This document shows, in pieces, positions 34,492 through 41,641 of a DNA stretch of 64,000 nt. Within the stretch, counting starts at the first letter, position 1; each line of letters begins with the position of its first letter. The notes under the pieces were generated by a model that made no database searches, was not told where the DNA came from, and saw only the letters and a program-made list of their open reading frames with translations. The position numbers and the translations under genes were made by a program. Origin of the DNA: an uncultured Caldilineaceae bacterium (lineage in GTDB: Bacteria; Chloroflexota; Anaerolineae; Caldilineales; Caldilineaceae); contig OX638330.1 of assembly GCA_951812725.1 (NCBI GenBank), positions 4,257,405 through 4,321,404 of the forward strand, in the 5' to 3' direction.

Positions 34492-35895
34492 TCAGGCGAA
34501 CTGGTATTCGCGGGAGGCGACGATTAGTTGGAGCATCAGGACGATGCGGTCGGTGTTTTCGTCGATTTCGCCGTTGGCGCTACCGTTGGAGGGGAAGACG
34601 AGGTCGCCGCCGCTCTGGGCGAAGCGTATCAGGTCGGCGCGAGTTTTTTCCTCGAGGGTCAGGGGGCCGACGAGGTCGAGACAGTTGTCGACGAACTGTT
34701 CGGGGGTGAGGCTGTCGCCGGCGGCGCGCAGCCGTTTGATGATCGCCTGGACGCCCGGCTTGCTGGCGTCACCCACTTCGTCGACGGCGAAGTTGACGCG
34801 TTCGGTGAGCATGCCGCCGTCGATCCACTCCTGGCCGGTGTGCCAGCCCTCGACGGTGGGCGGATTGAAGAGCTCCTGGCCCATCACTTTGGCGGCTCTG
34901 TGATAGCGCGGTATGCCGGGCGTGGGCGTGCGATTGGTGCCGACCAACTTGAGAACGCCGGTGATCAGCTCGGTGGGGCTTTTCACTTTCCTGAAGCGGG
35001 CCGCCTTGAAGAAGTCGCTCTTGAAGAGCGTGCGCAGGACTTGGCGCATCTCCCCTTTCGACTCCATGAAGGCGTCCGAGAGGGTGTCGATGGCGTCCGG
35101 GTCCTGGGGCGGCGTTACATTCCAGGAGGGGACCTGCGGCTCGTCGGCGACGAAGAAGTTGTAGAGATGGCGGGAGATGAAACGGGCTGTAGCCGGCTGT
35201 TCGACGATGATGTCGATGATGTCGCCGCCGTTGAAGTTGCCGGTGTGGCCGAGGAAGGTCTTCTCGGAGTCGTCGTGGTCCTCTTCGCGGAAGAGGAATT
35301 CGGGAGAATAGAAGCCGTGGGGGTAGAGGGGAACCGGCTGCGCGAAGGTCCAGCCGGTGAAGGCGAGCGCGCAGTTCTTGATGTCGTCCTCGGTGTAGTT
35401 GCCGACCCCCATCGAGAAGAGTTCCAGCAGCTCGCGGCCGTAGTTCTCGTTGGGTTCGCCCTTGATGTTCTCGCTGTTGTCGAGCCAGTTGATCATCGCC
35501 GGGTTCATGGAGAGCTCGAGCAGAATCTCGCGTATGTTGCTCATGCCGATGCGGCGGAAGAGATCGATCTGGTCGCTCATGGCGAGGGCGTGCTCGCCCT
35601 TGGCGTAACCGGTGGCGAAAACGTGATGCCAGAAGAGGGCCATCTTCTCTTCGAGCTGGCGCGGGCTGTTGAGCATGCGGTAGATCCAGGTGCCGGAGCG
35701 GATATCCGGCCCTTCACCGCCAAAGTAGCGCTTCACAATATCCTCGTCGATCGGCGGGCAGCGCTCAATGTCCACCAGGTCGTCGACGACTTCGTCGTAC
35801 CCTTTTGCGACAAGGGCCTCGAGCTCTTCGCGGCTGGCGCCGAAGCCTGCCCGGCGCAGCAAATGAGCCATCAGGCCCAGATCCTCATCTGCCAT
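34492..35895 (-). CDS. DUF1800 family protein
   Basis: 467 residues with GGAGG before the ATG. Family hallmarks: HLLRRAGFGASREELEALVA at the N-terminus, the KMALFWHHVFATGYAKGEHA-like segment near residue 80 (here EEKMALFWHHVFATG), NENYGRELLELFSMGVGNYT near 150, ALAFTGWTF, and the HTGNFNGGDIIDIIVEQPA region, ending with the ELFNPPTVEGWHTGQEWI motif. DUF1800 proteins nearly always neighbour DUF1501 genes and are thought to be exported or surface associated; the function is unknown. No signal peptide is apparent here. It is the first gene of the DUF1800-DUF1501-NHL group. Confidence 0.92.
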   Translation of the reverse strand: MADEDLGLMAHLLRRAGFGASREELEALVAKGYDEVVDDLVDIERCPPIDEDIVKRYFGGEGPDIRSGTWIYRMLNSPRQLEEKMALFWHHVFATGYAKGEHALAMSDQIDLFRRIGMSNIREILLELSMNPAMINWLDNSENIKGEPNENYGRELLELFSMGVGNYTEDDIKNCALAFTGWTFAQPVPLYPHGFYSPEFLFREEDHDDSEKTFLGHTGNFNGGDIIDIIVEQPATARFISRHLYNFFVADEPQVPSWNVTPPQDPDAIDTLSDAFMESKGEMRQVLRTLFKSDFFKAARFRKVKSPTELITGVLKLVGTNRTPTPGIPRYHRAAKVMGQELFNPPTVEGWHTGQEWIDGGMLTERVNFAVDEVGDASKPGVQAIIKRLRAAGDSLTPEQFVDNCLDLVGPLTLEEKTRADLIRFAQSGGDLVFPSNGSANGEIDENTDRIVLMLQLIVASREYQFA

Positions 35896-35955
35896 TTTTT
35901 CCTCCTTACTGCAGTGGTCGGTGGTTTGTGGTCAGTGCGAGTTCTGACCAGGATT

Positions 35956-37656
35956 TCAACTCTCTCGTAGAAAGCTTTCCATTTCGGTAACGAACCAGAT
36001 CGATAGGGCGCCGCCGCGCTCGTCGGGGCCGAATATGGCGGGGCGGTCGAGGTAGTCGCGGGTGCTTTGCTGGACGCCGGTGCCGGTGCAGACGTCGACG
36101 AGACCGCCGTTGTCGTCGATGCGGGCGGCGACGCCTTGCCAGGCGCGGGTCAGCATGTCGGTGTAGCCGGCGTCGAGCCAGCCGCGGCGCAGGCCGCGGG
36201 CGAGAGCATAGCCGACCATACAGGTAACGGTCATTTCGGGGTAGGAGCCGGGGCCGTTGACGACCTGGCGCCACATGCCGCTGCGGTGCTGGTAGCCGCG
36301 CAGGGCCTGGAGGTGGCGGCGGTGGATGGCGAGCACGGCTGCGCGGTCGGGATGGCTGTCGGGCAGGTAGGTCAGGGTTTCGGCATAGCTGAGGGCGGCG
36401 AAGCCGTTGCCGCGGCCCCAGTAGAAGGGGGTCTCGCGGTCGTGCCAGAAGAGGCCGTCGTCCTGCTGCACGTTGGCATCGAGCAGGAAGCGGGTGAGGA
36501 TGGTCAGGTAGGCGTCGTCGCCGGTGAGTTTGAAGGCGCGGCCGAGGACGGCGGCGGTGAAGAACATGTCCTCGACCTGGTAGCTGGGGTTGGACGGGAT
36601 GGGAACGCCGTTGTCGTGGGTGGCGCGGTAGCGGTCGGCGGTTTGCACGAGCAGGTCGGCGTAGCGGTTATCGCCGGTCGTTGCGGCGAGTTCGTCGGCC
36701 CAGACGAGTCCGGCAAGGTTGGCGCCGCCGTCGCCGCCAGCGGTAAACCAAGGCTTGGCACCGGACATGTATGGCGCGACCATGGCTGCGATGCCGTCAG
36801 ATGGATCGGCGTATTCTGCGTCCAGTTGGGCAAGTCGGAGACGTCCGCTGACGGCGACGCCCTGGGTGTAGATGACGGGATCGAGTTCGTGGCCGTAGAC
36901 GCCTGCCAGGATGCGGGCGACGTCGAGGGGCGAGCGGGCGGCTCGGGTTTGCAGGGCGCTGCGAGTGGGGGAGCGGGCGTGGTCGGGGACCTGGGCGAGA
37001 ACGGTCCACAGTTTGGCGAGTTCATCTTCGAGGTCGGCGGCGGCGCAGGTCAGGCGCAGGCTGAAAATGGGCGGCAGCAGGTTGGGCTCGCCGGAGGACA
37101 TTGCGCCGAGGAGCGAGCTATCGGCCGGCAGCGTGGTGGCGTTGAGCACGGAACGGAACTGCGACAGCAGCTCGAGGCAGTGGGCAGAGCCCTCCCAAGT
37201 TGTGCCTTCGCCGAGGCGGATTTCGAGCACGAGGTCGGGTCCCTGGAAGGTGATCCAGCGCCAGAGGTAGTGGGTTTCGGGATTGGCGTCGTAGTAGCTG
37301 TCTCCCGGTGGGGGGTAGCCGGTGCCGGGGTTGCCCCCGGCTCCGTTCTCCGGGGCGCTGCCCAGGGCGAGACCGTCGGGATTGGCGCAGGGGACGGCGC
37401 TGAGGGCATACCGTTGGGAGAGACCGGGCGCGGCGCTGTAGGAGTTCAGCGCGGCCAGGGTTGCGTCAGCGTCTTCCTGCTTGCCGGAGAGTCCACCGAT
37501 GAGAACGAGCTGCAGGCGCTCGCCTGCGGGGGGCTGGTCGGCGCCGTGCAGGAGCGCTGGGATCTGCCGTTCGGTGCGGGTAACGCCGCAGGCGTCGAGA
37601 TGCCAGAAACCGGGCGCTTGTGCAATCAGGGCTTCGATCTGTTTGTCGAGTGTCAT
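35956..37656 (-). CDS. Fusion of a degenerate M14-like domain with a GH105-type unsaturated glycuronyl hydrolase
   Basis: 566 residues. The C-terminal 330 show the GH105/GH88 alpha/alpha barrel: PSYQVEDMFFTAAVLGRAF, FYWGRGNGFAALSYAETL, SGMWRQVVNGPGSYPEMTV and the DNGGLVDVCTGTG segment. These enzymes cleave 4,5-unsaturated galacturonyl-rhamnose or related products of polysaccharide lyases. The N-terminal 190 residues follow the carboxypeptidase M14 / aspartoacylase layout (VLIGGLSGKQEDADATLAAL; PCANPDG; PDLVLEIRLGEG), but the metal-binding His-x-x-Glu and the later histidine are replaced by Ser-Gly-Lys-Gln-Glu and Arg, so that domain is probably inactive and may bind substrate. No signal peptide. 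Confidence 0.8.
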   Translation of the reverse strand: MTLDKQIEALIAQAPGFWHLDACGVTRTERQIPALLHGADQPPAGERLQLVLIGGLSGKQEDADATLAALNSYSAAPGLSQRYALSAVPCANPDGLALGSAPENGAGGNPGTGYPPPGDSYYDANPETHYLWRWITFQGPDLVLEIRLGEGTTWEGSAHCLELLSQFRSVLNATTLPADSSLLGAMSSGEPNLLPPIFSLRLTCAAADLEDELAKLWTVLAQVPDHARSPTRSALQTRAARSPLDVARILAGVYGHELDPVIYTQGVAVSGRLRLAQLDAEYADPSDGIAAMVAPYMSGAKPWFTAGGDGGANLAGLVWADELAATTGDNRYADLLVQTADRYRATHDNGVPIPSNPSYQVEDMFFTAAVLGRAFKLTGDDAYLTILTRFLLDANVQQDDGLFWHDRETPFYWGRGNGFAALSYAETLTYLPDSHPDRAAVLAIHRRHLQALRGYQHRSGMWRQVVNGPGSYPEMTVTCMVGYALARGLRRGWLDAGYTDMLTRAWQGVAARIDDNGGLVDVCTGTGVQQSTRDYLDRPAIFGPDERGGALSIWFVTEMESFLRES

Positions 37657-37683
37657 GGGACGGCAGTGGTCAGTGGATAGTGG

Positions 37684-38349
37684 TTAGTATTGTTGAAGGC
37701 GGGCCCGCATCTTTTCCAAGGAAAAGGTTTCGGATTCGTAGAAGTCGAAGAGTTCGGTCTCGCGGGTGCGGACTTCTTCGGCGAGGCGGAGGACGTCATC
37801 TACGTGTTCGGTTGGGATACGCACAACGCCGTCGGAATCGGCGAGGAGCAGGTCGCTGGAATGGATGCGCAGGCGGCCGGCTGTGACGGGCGCGCCGAAG
37901 CGGTTCATGTTGAAGACGCCGTGGCCGGGGACGGTGCCCCAGGCCCAGACGGGCAGGCCGACGTGGCGGATGCCGGTCAGATCGCGCACGGTGCCTTCGG
38001 CGATGACGCCGATGACGCCGAGCCGTTTGTGGACGCGGGCCATGCCGTCGCCGACGCAGGCGCCGCGGCCGGGGTTGGTGTCAAGGTCCTGGAAGACGGC
38101 GATCAGAGGACCCTGCTGGCTGCCGAGGTAGTCGTAGTAGTCGATCCACTCGAGGGCGGTGGAGTCTTCGTCGTTGGTGGTGACTTCGGCGGTGACGGCG
38201 AAGCCGGCGACGAGGCCCATATCGGGCATAAGGGAGCGGATGGTGTGGTCTGTGTAGTCGAGATTGGGCAGGCCGAGCTTGAGGGCGACGGCGTTGAAAA
38301 TGGTGGCGGAGTCGTAGCGCTTGAGTGCGGCGATCTGCTCGGACAACAT
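37684..38349 (-). CDS. RraA family protein (HMG/oxaloacetate-aldolase-like)
   Basis: 221 residues, with AGGAG before the ATG. The family motifs GRGACVGDGMARVHKRLGVI, VIAEGTVRDLTGIRHVGLP and LLLADSDGVVRIP are present. The Gly-x-x-x-Arg-Asp (GTVRD) and following residues form the metal/oxyanion site in class II pyruvate aldolases of this fold. RraA-like proteins include 4-hydroxy-4-methyl-2-oxoglutarate aldolases, oxaloacetate decarboxylases and the RNase E inhibitor RraA. Genomic position between a GH105-type hydrolase and an enolase-superfamily dehydratase favours an aldolase or decarboxylase acting on a sugar-acid breakdown product (inference). Confidence 0.85.
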   Translation of the reverse strand: MLSEQIAALKRYDSATIFNAVALKLGLPNLDYTDHTIRSLMPDMGLVAGFAVTAEVTTNDEDSTALEWIDYYDYLGSQQGPLIAVFQDLDTNPGRGACVGDGMARVHKRLGVIGVIAEGTVRDLTGIRHVGLPVWAWGTVPGHGVFNMNRFGAPVTAGRLRIHSSDLLLADSDGVVRIPTEHVDDVLRLAEEVRTRETELFDFYESETFSLEKMRARLQQY

Positions 38350-38526
38350 TCAGGGGTCTCCTGGTTCGATGTATCGTTGACGGGCGGGGGTTGCCTGTCT
38401 GGGTATTGTCAATTTTCGGGTTGGTAAGGCGGGTTTTCTTCGTCTCTGTAATGATATAGACAATTGTTTCAGACTGCAACCTGATTTTTTCGCTGGCGGG
38501 GGTGATTTCTGTTGCCGCGTGACGGG

Positions 38527-39693
38527 TCAGGCACTTTCTTCAATCCGCGCATCTTTCCAGCTCAACACCTCCTCGCGCAGGGCGACGCCGAGGCCGGGCT
38601 TCTGCGGCAGTGAGAGCATGCCGGCGTTGATGGGGATGCGCTCGGTGACGACGTCGTTGTACCAGCCGTCGTAGTAGGCGCGGACGGTTTCGAGAATCAT
38701 GGCGTTGGGGATGTGGAGCATGAGGTGGGCGGCGGCCCAGAGGGCGACGGGGCCGGTGGCGTCGTGGGCGGTGACGGGCAGGTAGTAGGTGTCGGCCTGG
38801 GCGCAGATTTTGCGGGTTTCGCTGATGCCGCCGGTCCAGGATATGTCGGGGATGATGATGTCGGCGGCGTTGGCTTCGACGACGCGGCGGAAGCCGAAAC
38901 GGGTGAATAGGCGCTCGCTGACGCAGAGGGGGATGCGGCTTTCGGCTTTGAGGCGGGCGTAGGATTCGACGTTGTCGGGCGGGATCATCTCCTCGATCCA
39001 CATGATGTTGTAAGGCTCCAGGGCGCGGGCGATTTCGATGGCTGCGGGCAGGTTCCAGCGGGCGTTGCCCTCGATGGCGATCTGCATTTTGTCGCCGACT
39101 GCGGCGCGGACCGCTTCCACACAGGCGACACCCCTTTTTAAGGTATCTTTGTCGAGGTAGTGGCGGACAGGACTTGGCGCGCCTGTTTCCGCGTTGGTTG
39201 GGCCGGGCGGCAGGTCGAAGGGCCAGATCTTCATGGCGCCGATGCCCTGGTGGAGCAGGTCTTGGGCAAGCTGGCCGGCGCGGCCTTCCATCCAGGTCTG
39301 GGCGTCCTGGTTGGGGCCGTGGCCGAGGCAGGTATTGTAGATGGGGATGCGGTCGCGGCTGCGGCCGCCGAGCAGGTTGTAGATGGGCTGGCCTGTGTAC
39401 TGGCCGACGATGTCCCAGAGGGAGATGTCGACGGCGCTGATGGCGCGTGTTTCGGCGCCGCCGTAGCCGAAGGCGTTGACGGCGGCGAACATGGTGTGCC
39501 AGTGGCGCTCGATGTCGAGGGGAGATTGCCCCAGCAGCAGGGGAGCGAGTTGGTCGTGGATGAGGGCGCTGACGGCGCGGGGCGCGTAGGAGGTCTCGCC
39601 GAGGCCGATGAGGCCGTCGTCGGTGTGGATACGGAGCCAGAGCGAGTGGGGATGGCGGCCGAGGCGGATGGTTTCGAGGCGGGTGATCTTCAT
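38527..39693 (-). CDS. Enolase-superfamily sugar-acid dehydratase (mandelate racemase/muconate lactonizing group)
   Basis: 388 residues. The N-terminal capping domain (RLGRHPHSLWLRIHTDDGLI) precedes a TIM barrel with the metal-ligand acids in QIAIEGNARWN, IMWIEEMIPP and PLCVSERLF, and the C-terminal catalytic histidine in PVTAHDATGPV. A conserved lysine follows GIGAMKIWPFD. This pattern fits acid-sugar dehydratases rather than muconate cycloisomerases. The likely reaction is loss of water from a galactonate-, fuconate- or rhamnonate-type acid, giving a 2-keto-3-deoxy acid for an aldolase such as the adjacent RraA-like protein. Substrate not determinable. The neighbours support catabolism of deoxy or uronic sugars. 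Confidence 0.88.
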   Translation of the reverse strand: MKITRLETIRLGRHPHSLWLRIHTDDGLIGLGETSYAPRAVSALIHDQLAPLLLGQSPLDIERHWHTMFAAVNAFGYGGAETRAISAVDISLWDIVGQYTGQPIYNLLGGRSRDRIPIYNTCLGHGPNQDAQTWMEGRAGQLAQDLLHQGIGAMKIWPFDLPPGPTNAETGAPSPVRHYLDKDTLKRGVACVEAVRAAVGDKMQIAIEGNARWNLPAAIEIARALEPYNIMWIEEMIPPDNVESYARLKAESRIPLCVSERLFTRFGFRRVVEANAADIIIPDISWTGGISETRKICAQADTYYLPVTAHDATGPVALWAAAHLMLHIPNAMILETVRAYYDGWYNDVVTERIPINAGMLSLPQKPGLGVALREEVLSWKDARIEESA

Positions 39694-39997
39694 TGGGGTC
39701 GGTGGGTAGAGGCCATCAGTTAGAGTGGTATGGAAGGGAACTGCTCTCGGCAGGGTAGGCTCGGTGTTTGCGCGCGTTCGATCTGCGAAGAGGCTGCCGT
39801 TCTATTCTTCGATTTCGAAAGGTTGGGACGGGCTGACGGTGTCATCTGAGGCGGCGGGATGCGTGCTCTTCTTTGTGAACTTGGCCATGTGGAGTTCCCG
39901 CTTGAGAGTGAACGGAACGTAGGGGCGGCTGGGCCTGCGGACGGGCGTCAGCAAGGGCATTCCAGTGCCGCGACGGGCACGGGTGCGACGATTGCGA
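39694..39997. other. Gap between dehydratase and antitoxin genes
   Basis: About 300 bases. A minus-strand open frame (39,802-40,047) overlaps the antitoxin gene end and ends in a short MAKFTKKSTHPAASDD peptide with a weak GGGA tract; it resembles no toxin. No other feature was recognised. Confidence 0.35.
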
Positions 39998-40234
39998 TCA
40001 CGTTCTATCGGCGTCACGGTCACGGAGGATTTGGTGCGGCTGTACACGCGTATCCGCGGGCTCTTTGCGTTCGCGAACTCCTTGCAGCCATGCGGTTATG
40101 GACGGGCGCGACGCGATGCGTTGTAACTCCTCGCGCAAGAACTCTTGCATGGATTGGCCTTGAAGCGCGGCGCGCTTGGCCAATTCATCGCGAACTTCCT
40201 CAGGGACTTTTCTGATCGTTATTTTTACAGGCAC
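39998..40234 (-). CDS. FitA-type ribbon-helix-helix antitoxin, orphan
   Basis: 78 residues from a GTG at 40234 (a longer frame to ATG 40306 adds an implausible Cys/Arg-rich lead). ITIRKVPEEVRDELAKRAAL is a clear ribbon-helix-helix start, followed by QGQSMQEFLREELQRIASRP and the toxin-binding tail with ILRDRDADR, typical of FitA antitoxins. FitA normally binds the PIN-domain RNase FitB and represses their operon. The toxin gene should begin right at the antitoxin stop; here the sequence goes on without any PIN-like frame, so the toxin has been lost or never present. Confidence 0.75.
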   Translation of the reverse strand: MPVKITIRKVPEEVRDELAKRAALQGQSMQEFLREELQRIASRPSITAWLQGVRERKEPADTRVQPHQILRDRDADRT

Positions 40235-40442
40235 AGTTACATTATGCCAGCACAATGGTGTTTTGCAGCAGCCAGGACTCCTTGGCCTTCGCGCCTGGGC
40301 GATCACACTGCCGACGTCTTAGCATAAGTAAAGAAGGCCGACCGGCGCTGTCCTTCATTCTGGCCTGGGACTCCGGGCAGGGTCGGCGGTTGGGACAAGC
40401 CCTTCATCTGGGATTGCCGGCGGCAAATGGACACTGCAGTTC

Positions 40443-41576
40443 TCAGTGCGGCGGGACAATTGAGGCCAGCTCGCTGCGCATGAAGTCGATGTAGCGGCGG
40501 TATCTTGACGGGGACGTTTTCCAGGTGGTGGGGGTGCCGTGGCCGATGCCGAAACGTTTCTGTTTACCGATGGCTTTGGCCTGGTGATGGGCGTCCTCGC
40601 GCCAGAGGTCTTCGTCGCCCTGCTCGATGACGGTGATTGCGTGGGAGTTGGAGTAGATGCAGACCTCTTCGCCGAGGGCCTGGCGGACATTGACAATATC
40701 GTTGGAGTAGTTCTTGAGCCCACATTCGACCTGGATGCAGTGGAAGTCCAGCTTGGCCAGATGGGGCAGGCGGGGTTCGATCCAGCCCATGAGCGCCATG
40801 CTGCTGATGAGGCCCTCATCGTGGATGTACTGGAAGGCCTTGATCTCGCCGGGCAAGGCGAACTCGACATAGTGGTCGTCGGAGATCATGTCGGCGGAGG
40901 CGAACCACTGCATCAGCTGGTAGCCGTGCACGCCCAGCATTCTGGCCAGGCGGCACTGCTGGCGGATGACCTCTTCGTGGCGGTCCATGAGGGCGAAGAC
41001 GAGGTCTTTCTGGAAGAACATGGCGTCGAAGAGCTTGTCGTAGCTGAGCATGTAGAAGGAGGTGGGGAAGGGCGCCATGTCTCCCATATAGAGGAAGACG
41101 GTGTCGTCGAAATGTTCGATCAGCTTTTTGGTGAAATCGTAGGCGCCGGTGGCCAGCATCTCCTCGGCGGTGGGCGGGGGGTCGAGGCGCTCGACGTCGG
41201 CGGCGGTCTCGAAGAGGGGCTCGTCGGGCGGGAGGTCGGGCGGGAACTCGTGGTAGCGAGTCTTGCTGCGCGAACCGATGTCCACGAGCACGGGTACGCC
41301 ATCCTCCTCGGTAACGTACTGCTGGCCGCGCTGGCCGTAGGCTTTGCCGCTGCCGCAGGGGATGTAATCGAGACCGAGCACATCGTGGAGCACGTCGTAG
41401 AATTTCAGTCTCTGCTCATCGGTGCCGTGTGACAGGTGGAGGAAATTCAGCCCCAGGATCTCCGGCCAGTGTGGCATCATCGACCAATTGGGGGACACGT
41501 TGAGGGTCGGGTACATGTCCATGGGGTCGCCGTTGATGGCGGCCATATATCGTTCGAGCGATGTCATTTCCTGCAA
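40443..41576 (-). CDS. Uroporphyrinogen-decarboxylase-fold protein, probable corrinoid-linked methyltransferase
   Basis: 377 residues. A TTG start at 41576 has AGGAG 8 bases upstream; the ATG three codons later is the alternative. The URO-D superfamily barrel is visible in LERYMAAINGDPMDMYPTLN, FPTSFYMLSYDKLFDAMFFQ, HEEVIRQQCRLARMLGVHGY, and the C-terminal EVCIYSNSHAITVIEQGDE. In this superfamily MtaA/MtbA-like enzymes move methyl groups between corrinoid proteins and a thiol, while HemE decarboxylates uroporphyrinogen. The HemE active-site N-terminus is absent. A corrinoid-binding protein gene lies 4.6 kb upstream in the same run, favouring methyl transfer, perhaps demethylation of a methylated sugar or aromatic (inference). 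Confidence 0.82.
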   Translation of the reverse strand: MQEMTSLERYMAAINGDPMDMYPTLNVSPNWSMMPHWPEILGLNFLHLSHGTDEQRLKFYDVLHDVLGLDYIPCGSGKAYGQRGQQYVTEEDGVPVLVDIGSRSKTRYHEFPPDLPPDEPLFETAADVERLDPPPTAEEMLATGAYDFTKKLIEHFDDTVFLYMGDMAPFPTSFYMLSYDKLFDAMFFQKDLVFALMDRHEEVIRQQCRLARMLGVHGYQLMQWFASADMISDDHYVEFALPGEIKAFQYIHDEGLISSMALMGWIEPRLPHLAKLDFHCIQVECGLKNYSNDIVNVRQALGEEVCIYSNSHAITVIEQGDEDLWREDAHHQAKAIGKQKRFGIGHGTPTTWKTSPSRYRRYIDFMRSELASIVPPH

Positions 41577-41597
41577 GATCCTGCTCCTTTGAACTTC

Positions 41598-41636
41598 AGT
41601 GGTCAGTGGTCAGTGGTCGGTGGTCAGTGGTCAGTT
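41598..41636 (-). repeat. AGTGGTC short tandem repeat, five units
   Basis: CAGTGGTCAGTGGTCAGTGG, then GTCGGTGG, TCAGTGGTCAG, filling the gap between the stop of the GH78 gene (41642) and the start of the URO-D gene. The longest and most regular array of this class in the window. Confidence 0.8.
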
Positions 41637-41641
41637 GCTGG

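Noticed and set aside
39802..40047. Minus-strand frame after the FitA-type antitoxin, considered as its toxin
   Set aside because: It lacks PIN-domain acidic residues, is Arg/Thr/Pro-rich and overlaps the antitoxin end by about 50 bases.
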